A DNA stretch of 54,117 nt, from positions 1 to 54,117 of the forward strand of contig JBFLYC010000025.1 of the NCBI GenBank assembly GCA_040756735.1. The letters are read 5' to 3'. This document shows positions 49,958 through 54,117 of this stretch, piece by piece; positions within the stretch are counted from its first letter, which is position 1; each line of letters begins with the position of its first letter. A program made the position numbers and the translations under genes. The notes under the pieces are model-generated. The model did no database searches. It was not told the origin of the DNA and worked only from the letters and a program-made list of their open reading frames with translations. The DNA is from JBFLYC01 sp040756735 (GTDB lineage: Bacteria; Bacillota; DSM-16504; Desulfitibacterales; Desulfitibacteraceae).

Positions 49958-50937
49958 TACTGTTTCACCTCTCTATTTATGTTCCAGCAGCATACATAAT
50001 GGGTTGCAGACACGTTTATCAACCCTGGAGGAACTTCCCTGCATTTATCAATAACATAGGGACAGCGTGGATGAAATGAGCAGCCCTGGGGCATATGCAG
50101 GGGGTGAGGAACAGAACCTTTAATTACATGGAGTTTTTTCCCTTCTTGTTCTATACTGGGTATTGATTTAAGCAATCCTTCTGTATAGGGGTTAAGGGCG
50201 CCTTCAAAAATTGTCTGTACATCAGCCATTTCCACAATTTTACCGGCATACATTACAGCTACTCTCTGGGCCATTTCAGCAACTACCCCTAAATCGTGGG
50301 TAATTAAAATAATAGCTGTGCCGAGTTCTTCTTTTAACTTTAACATGAGGTTTATAATCTGTGCCTGTATGGTAACATCCAGGGCTGTCGTAGGTTCGTC
50401 TGCAATCAGTATTTCCGGATTACAGGCCAGAGCCATGGCAATCATAACCCTTTGTCTCATTCCCCCGGATAATTGATGAGGATACTCTTTAATTTTAGAC
50501 TCCGGCATGGGGATCATGACCATTTCCAAAGCCTTCACCGCTTGTGCCAGGGCCTCCTTTTTACTGGTGTTTCTATGAATCATAATAACTTCCGCAACCT
50601 GATCACCAATTGTATAAACTGGATTCAGGGAGGTCATCGGTTCCTGAAATATCATGGAAAGCCGCCTTCCTCGAATTTTGCGCATTTCCTTTTCATTTTT
50701 TTTCAATAAGTTTTGCCCATCAAAATATATGCTTCCCCTGGTGATTCTGCCGGCATAAGGCAAAAGCCTCATGATGGAAAGGGCTGTCACGCTTTTGCCG
50801 CAACCGCTTTCTCCCACTAAACCCAGGGTTTCCCCGGCATTTAAAGAAAAAGAAATATCATCTAAGGCAGGGAATACCCCTTCCTCAGTATGAAACTCTG
50901 TTCTAAGATTTTTTACCTCAAGCAATGCTTTAACCAA
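49957..50937 (-). CDS. dppD: Oligopeptide/dipeptide ABC transporter ATPase (OppD/DppD)
   Basis: A 326-residue ATPase partner. Walker A GLVGESGCGKSVTALSIM, signature QLSGGMRQRVMIAMALA, Walker B ILIADEPTTALD, switch ITHDLGVV, and the C-terminal oligopeptide domain CSFHPRCPYVIDKC. A TTG start lies eight bases after GGAGG. Confidence 0.93.
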   Translation of the reverse strand: MVKALLEVKNLRTEFHTEEGVFPALDDISFSLNAGETLGLVGESGCGKSVTALSIMRLLPYAGRITRGSIYFDGQNLLKKNEKEMRKIRGRRLSMIFQEPMTSLNPVYTIGDQVAEVIMIHRNTSKKEALAQAVKALEMVMIPMPESKIKEYPHQLSGGMRQRVMIAMALACNPEILIADEPTTALDVTIQAQIINLMLKLKEELGTAIILITHDLGVVAEMAQRVAVMYAGKIVEMADVQTIFEGALNPYTEGLLKSIPSIEQEGKKLHVIKGSVPHPLHMPQGCSFHPRCPYVIDKCREVPPGLINVSATHYVCCWNINREVKQ

Positions 50938-50952
50938 TGCGGTACCCTCCGG

Positions 50953-51840
50953 TTAGTTCTGTTTTTTTCTAATTTTCGGGTCTAAAATATCCCTGAGCCC
51001 GTCACCAAACATGTTCAGGGCTAATACACAGGTTGCTATAGCGATACCGGGAAAGGTAATCATCCATGGCGCACGGCGTATAAATACCCGTCCCTCTTCA
51101 AGAATGTTGCCCCAACTTGGTATTTCTGGCGGTACTCCAACACCTAAAAAACTTAATGATGCTTCAGCAAGAACTGAGTAGGCAAAGATCATGGTAGCCT
51201 GTATGATGATGGGAGCCATGCAGTTTGGTAACAGGTGAAAAAGGTTTATCCTTAAATCATTGGCCCCAATAGAGCGGGCAGCTTCAATATACTGCTGTTC
51301 TTTTTGCACCAGCACGGCGCTGCGGACAACCCTGGCCATCCGGGGAGAATATACAATGGCCAGAGCGATTACCACATTGATAAACCTGGCGCCTAAAACA
51401 GCCATAATGGCAATTTGTAAAATAATGGCAGGAAAAGCCATGAGTCCATCCAGTATGCGCATCAATATATTGTCTAAAAAGCGATAATAACCTGATAAAA
51501 GCCCGAGGATAATACCAACTACAGTGGTAACCAGTACCACGCTCGTTCCTACCCCTAGTGATACCTGAGTACCGTAAATAACCCTGCTAAAAACATCTCT
51601 CCCAAAACCATCTGTTCCAAAGTAATGTTCATCACTCATGGGCTGTAAACGCTTTCCGGGGTCCATATCATTTGGCGCATAAGGAGCTATCAATGGGGCA
51701 AAAACCGCGACAAGAATTAAAGCTATAAAGATTACTGCTCCAACAAAGGCGCTTTTATTTCGGGTAAGCAGCTTAAACCAATACCTAACCTGGTTATTCT
51801 TTTTTGGACTTGCTGCCAATACTACTTCAACTTGAGGCAT
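50953..51840 (-). CDS. dppC: Oligopeptide/dipeptide ABC transporter permease (DppC)
   Basis: A 295-residue permease with six helices. The N-terminal OppC segment (LLTRNKSAFVGAVIFIALIL) is followed by FGTDGFGRDVFSRVIYGTQVSL and the ATPase-contact loop EAARSIGANDLRINLFHLLPN. ATG behind AAGGAGGAC. Confidence 0.93.
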   Translation of the reverse strand: MPQVEVVLAASPKKNNQVRYWFKLLTRNKSAFVGAVIFIALILVAVFAPLIAPYAPNDMDPGKRLQPMSDEHYFGTDGFGRDVFSRVIYGTQVSLGVGTSVVLVTTVVGIILGLLSGYYRFLDNILMRILDGLMAFPAIILQIAIMAVLGARFINVVIALAIVYSPRMARVVRSAVLVQKEQQYIEAARSIGANDLRINLFHLLPNCMAPIIIQATMIFAYSVLAEASLSFLGVGVPPEIPSWGNILEEGRVFIRRAPWMITFPGIAIATCVLALNMFGDGLRDILDPKIRKKQN

Positions 51841-51858
51841 AACTATGTCCTCCTTCCC

Positions 51859-52803
51859 CTAAAATTTTATCCGGGGATCCAGATAACTATAGAGGATGTC
51901 TATCAGCAAATTGATGATCACATATGCTGCAGCAATATAGATGACTATTCCCGAGATCAGGGGATAATCCCTGCGTAGTACCGCTGTTATTAAGAGGCTG
52001 CCTACCCCGGGGATGTTGAAAATCTGTTCTGTTACCACTGCTCCCCCCATTAAATTTGCAAAACACAAGCCAATAACAGTAATGGTTGGAATAATGGCAT
52101 TTTTTAAGGCATGCTTAAAGATAACCAGACTTCCTTTAACCCCCTTGGCCCTGGCTGTACGGATATAATCATTTTGCAGCACTTCCAGCATGTTTGCCCT
52201 GGTCATTCTGGCAATAATGGCGGCCTGTCCAGAAGCCAGGGCTATTGCCGGAAGAATTAAGTAACGCAGTGATCCTAAAAGACCTACCTTTTTAACTGTT
52301 TCATAACCAAATACCGGAAAAAAGCTTAGCGGCAAAGCTACCAGAAGTACCAGCATTAAAGCCAGCCAAAAGTTTGGGATAGCCACACCAAGAGAACTGG
52401 TGAACATAACTATTTGGTCCATAATTCCATTATGGCGGGAGGCTGCGATAACTCCTGCCGTAATTCCCATCACTACAGCCATGAAGAGCGACAGGACAGT
52501 GAGCAGAGCTGTTGCCTCCATGTGCATGATGATAGCATCTGTTACGGGAATTCGCAAGAATATGGAATTGCCCAGATCCCCCTTTAAAATATTCACATAC
52601 CAGTCAAACATCTGTATGATGACAGGCTGATCCAGGCCCATTTCTTGCGACAACCTGGCTATGTCCTCAGGCGTGGCTTCCGGACCTAACATCATGGCAG
52701 CCGGGTTGCCGGGCAGCAGGCGCATCAATATAAATACCACCGTGGCTACCACCAGTAAAACAGGTATTAGGGCTAGTATTCGTTTGGTTATATATTTGCT
52801 CAT
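51859..52803 (-). CDS. dppB: Oligopeptide/dipeptide ABC transporter permease (DppB)
   Basis: A 314-residue permease with six helices. YITKRILALIPVLLVVATVVF at the N-terminus, RLLPGNPAA, the EAA-type loop IRTARAKGVKGSLVIFKHALK and the C-terminal LIDILYSYLDPRIKF are typical. ATG behind AAGAGGT. It follows the binding-protein gene after a hairpin. Confidence 0.93.
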   Translation of the reverse strand: MSKYITKRILALIPVLLVVATVVFILMRLLPGNPAAMMLGPEATPEDIARLSQEMGLDQPVIIQMFDWYVNILKGDLGNSIFLRIPVTDAIIMHMEATALLTVLSLFMAVVMGITAGVIAASRHNGIMDQIVMFTSSLGVAIPNFWLALMLVLLVALPLSFFPVFGYETVKKVGLLGSLRYLILPAIALASGQAAIIARMTRANMLEVLQNDYIRTARAKGVKGSLVIFKHALKNAIIPTITVIGLCFANLMGGAVVTEQIFNIPGVGSLLITAVLRRDYPLISGIVIYIAAAYVIINLLIDILYSYLDPRIKF

Positions 52804-52831
52804 TAATCATACCTCTTAAGATAAATTTGGG

Positions 52832-52870
52832 GCTGTTTCCCGAAAAGTGTTGACCTTTACGGGAAACAGC
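52832..52870 (-). promoter_or_regulatory. Stem-loop between the binding-protein gene and dppB
   Basis: GCTGTTTCCCG (52832-52842) pairs perfectly with CGGGAAACAGC (52860-52870). There is no T-tract, so partial read-through is expected. It probably protects the binding-protein mRNA and lowers permease expression. Confidence 0.6.
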
Positions 52871-52881
52871 TATGATAACTT

Positions 52882-54081
52882 TTACTGAGCCAACCAAACA
52901 TTCCAGAAGAAAATTTCGTTCATATTGGCAAAACCCTTAACATTGCTGCGCATAATCCGAAGGTTGGAGTAGTCGCCAATTTTAACACTGGGCACTTCTT
53001 CATAAAAGAGTTCCTGAACCTGCTCCCAAAGAGCATAACGGGTTTTAGTATCCTCTTCAACAGCCATTTCGTCAAGTAAACCCTTCAAGGTGTCATTTTC
53101 CCACCAGCCTGCATATGTAGGGCTGACCACTACCATCATGGTTGGGTCTGCCCTGAATGTGAAGCCGGTGCTAAAGGCATCCCAAAGCTCGGGGTTGGAG
53201 CGCCTTTCAGTGAGAGTCGCCCACTCCATCCTTTCTAATTGGATGTTAAATCCGGCTTTTTCCAACTGATTCTTTGCAGCAAGAGAAAAATTGTACTCTA
53301 AAGGACCGGTCATCCATCTTACAGGCTCACCCTTGTAGCCTGCTTCCTCAAGTAATTGTTTAGCTCGCTCGGGGTTTTTCTGATTATAATACTTAGAACC
53401 GGCATTAGTCCACCAGATCTGTTCTTTGAACATGATGCTGGGGTCAAGACGCCAAAAATCCCTGTGTCCATATCCGGCATCCATGATCGGCTCCATATCC
53501 AAAGCAGCAAGGAAGGCCTGGCGGATCTTTTTATCAGCAAAAATCCCCTGTTTCTTGTTAAAAACTACAGAGAACCAACCCCTTGGCTGTGATGCGACTG
53601 CTTCAATTTCAGACATGCTCTTTAAACGTTCATACTCGTCAACCGGCACAAAGTCGGCAAAATGGTAATCTCCTCCCTCAACCCCGGCAATACGAACTGA
53701 AGGATCTGAAATGGTATAGAAATAGAGTTCATCTACATAAGCTGTTTTAGCGCCTCCAAAACCGGTGCTGGCAAAATCAACAGGTTGGTAATCTTGATAT
53801 TTTTTCAGTAAAATATACTGGTTTGGCTTCCATTCTACAAACTCAAAGGGACCTGTGCCTATAAATTCTGTAATTGATTGAGCTCCGGCACCAGCTGCTA
53901 TTTCTTCGGGATATATGACAGCTCCCCCATTTGGAATTGATAAATAAACCAAAACAGTGCCTATAGGTTTAGTCAAGGTAAGGACAACTTTATAACTGAT
54001 CTTTCGCACCCTTACACAACAAGAACTAACATTTATCCCAGTCAATTTTTTCGGGAAGAGCCTATGGTAATTAAGGGCCAC
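52882..54081 (-). pseudogene. Peptide ABC transporter substrate-binding protein, 5'-truncated frame
   Basis: The frame encodes the C-terminal 370 or so residues of an SBP_bac_5 (DppA/OppA) protein: TKPIGTVLVYLS, TGPFEFVEWKPNQYILLKKYQDY, GVEGGDYHFADFVP, QAFLAALDMEPIMDAGYGH and ERAKQLLEEAGYKGEPV. Such proteins have about 130-150 more residues plus a lipoprotein signal at the N-terminus. Here the frame closes at a TAG (54082-54084), and the first 25 or so residues are not family-like. So a frameshift, a rearrangement or a truncation is present, or the sequence has an error near the window edge. It is the first gene of the dpp operon. Confidence 0.7.
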
Positions 54082-54117
54082 CTACCCTAGTAAACACATC
54101 AAGGTCAAACCCAATTA

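Noticed and set aside
1..54117. tRNA or rRNA genes
   Set aside because: I saw no cloverleaf with TTC loop and acceptor stem and no rRNA motifs while reading both strands; a covariance search would be needed to exclude them fully.

Overview
The window looks like chromosome from an anaerobic, low-to-moderate GC Firmicute of the Clostridia, probably a Peptococcaceae/Desulfotomaculales-type lineage. I infer this from strong Shine-Dalgarno sites with many GTG and TTG starts, a T-box leader, a NiaR-linked nadABC locus, ferredoxin-dependent 2-oxoacid oxidoreductase, sigma-54 control of amino-acid fermentation, TRAP and peptide ABC uptake, and type I-beta DAHP synthases. I cannot name a genus.

Layout. 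1-3006: a sodium:solute symporter with its DUF4212 small subunit and a LytTR response regulator, all on the minus strand. 3274-4585: a debris zone with a transposase scrap, a shortened DUF433 antitoxin and a toxin start fused to GLUG repeats. 4803-8540: a coiled-coil repeat protein, small membrane proteins, a gene-less leader with a terminator, a DUF418 protein and a GH25 lysozyme. 8709-10052: two toxin-antitoxin pairs (MazEF-like and AbrB/PIN). 10088-18246: a BkdR-like sigma-54 activator, a -24/-12 promoter and the operon ptb-bcd-buk-vorDBAC. The order matches the Bacillus bkd operon, but ferredoxin-dependent VOR replaces the dehydrogenase complex; it would turn leucine, valine or isoleucine into branched acids plus ATP and reduced ferredoxin. 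19418-22279: a TRAP transporter. 22543-24034: an FmdE-like protein and a DUF2156 protein. 24125-28169: nadC, nadB, nadA and niaR. 28416-33254: M24 peptidase, cupin, Ca/Na antiporter, ferredoxin, TSUP permease and a second coiled-coil repeat protein. 33676-41126: two aromatic amino-acid clusters, aroF-tyrA-aroA and, behind a T-box leader with two antiterminator/terminator modules, aroF-pheA-aroC. 41246-41894: a VapBC pair. 41910-48995: DUF362, an orphan Dam-type methylase, a REP-associated tyrosine transposase (RAYT), PolX, a MazG-like protein, a ZIP transporter and a membrane protein. 48992-54081: an oligopeptide ABC operon whose binding-protein gene lacks its 5' part.

The most unusual thread is a dispersed repeat family with the invariant core AGAACCGTCCC. 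In two subfamilies the core is the loop of a hairpin whose arms differ between loci but stay complementary; in a third, two inverted cores form a long stem. Copies lie at nine places and mostly hug gene ends. Three times they supply the coding end of a gene: the PolX N-terminus, the DUF2156 C-terminus and the start of a truncated gene at 18447. The only transposase-like gene that looks intact, a RAYT at 44595, sits between inverted copies. I read this as a REP/RAYT system whose repeats are being captured as protein-coding sequence.
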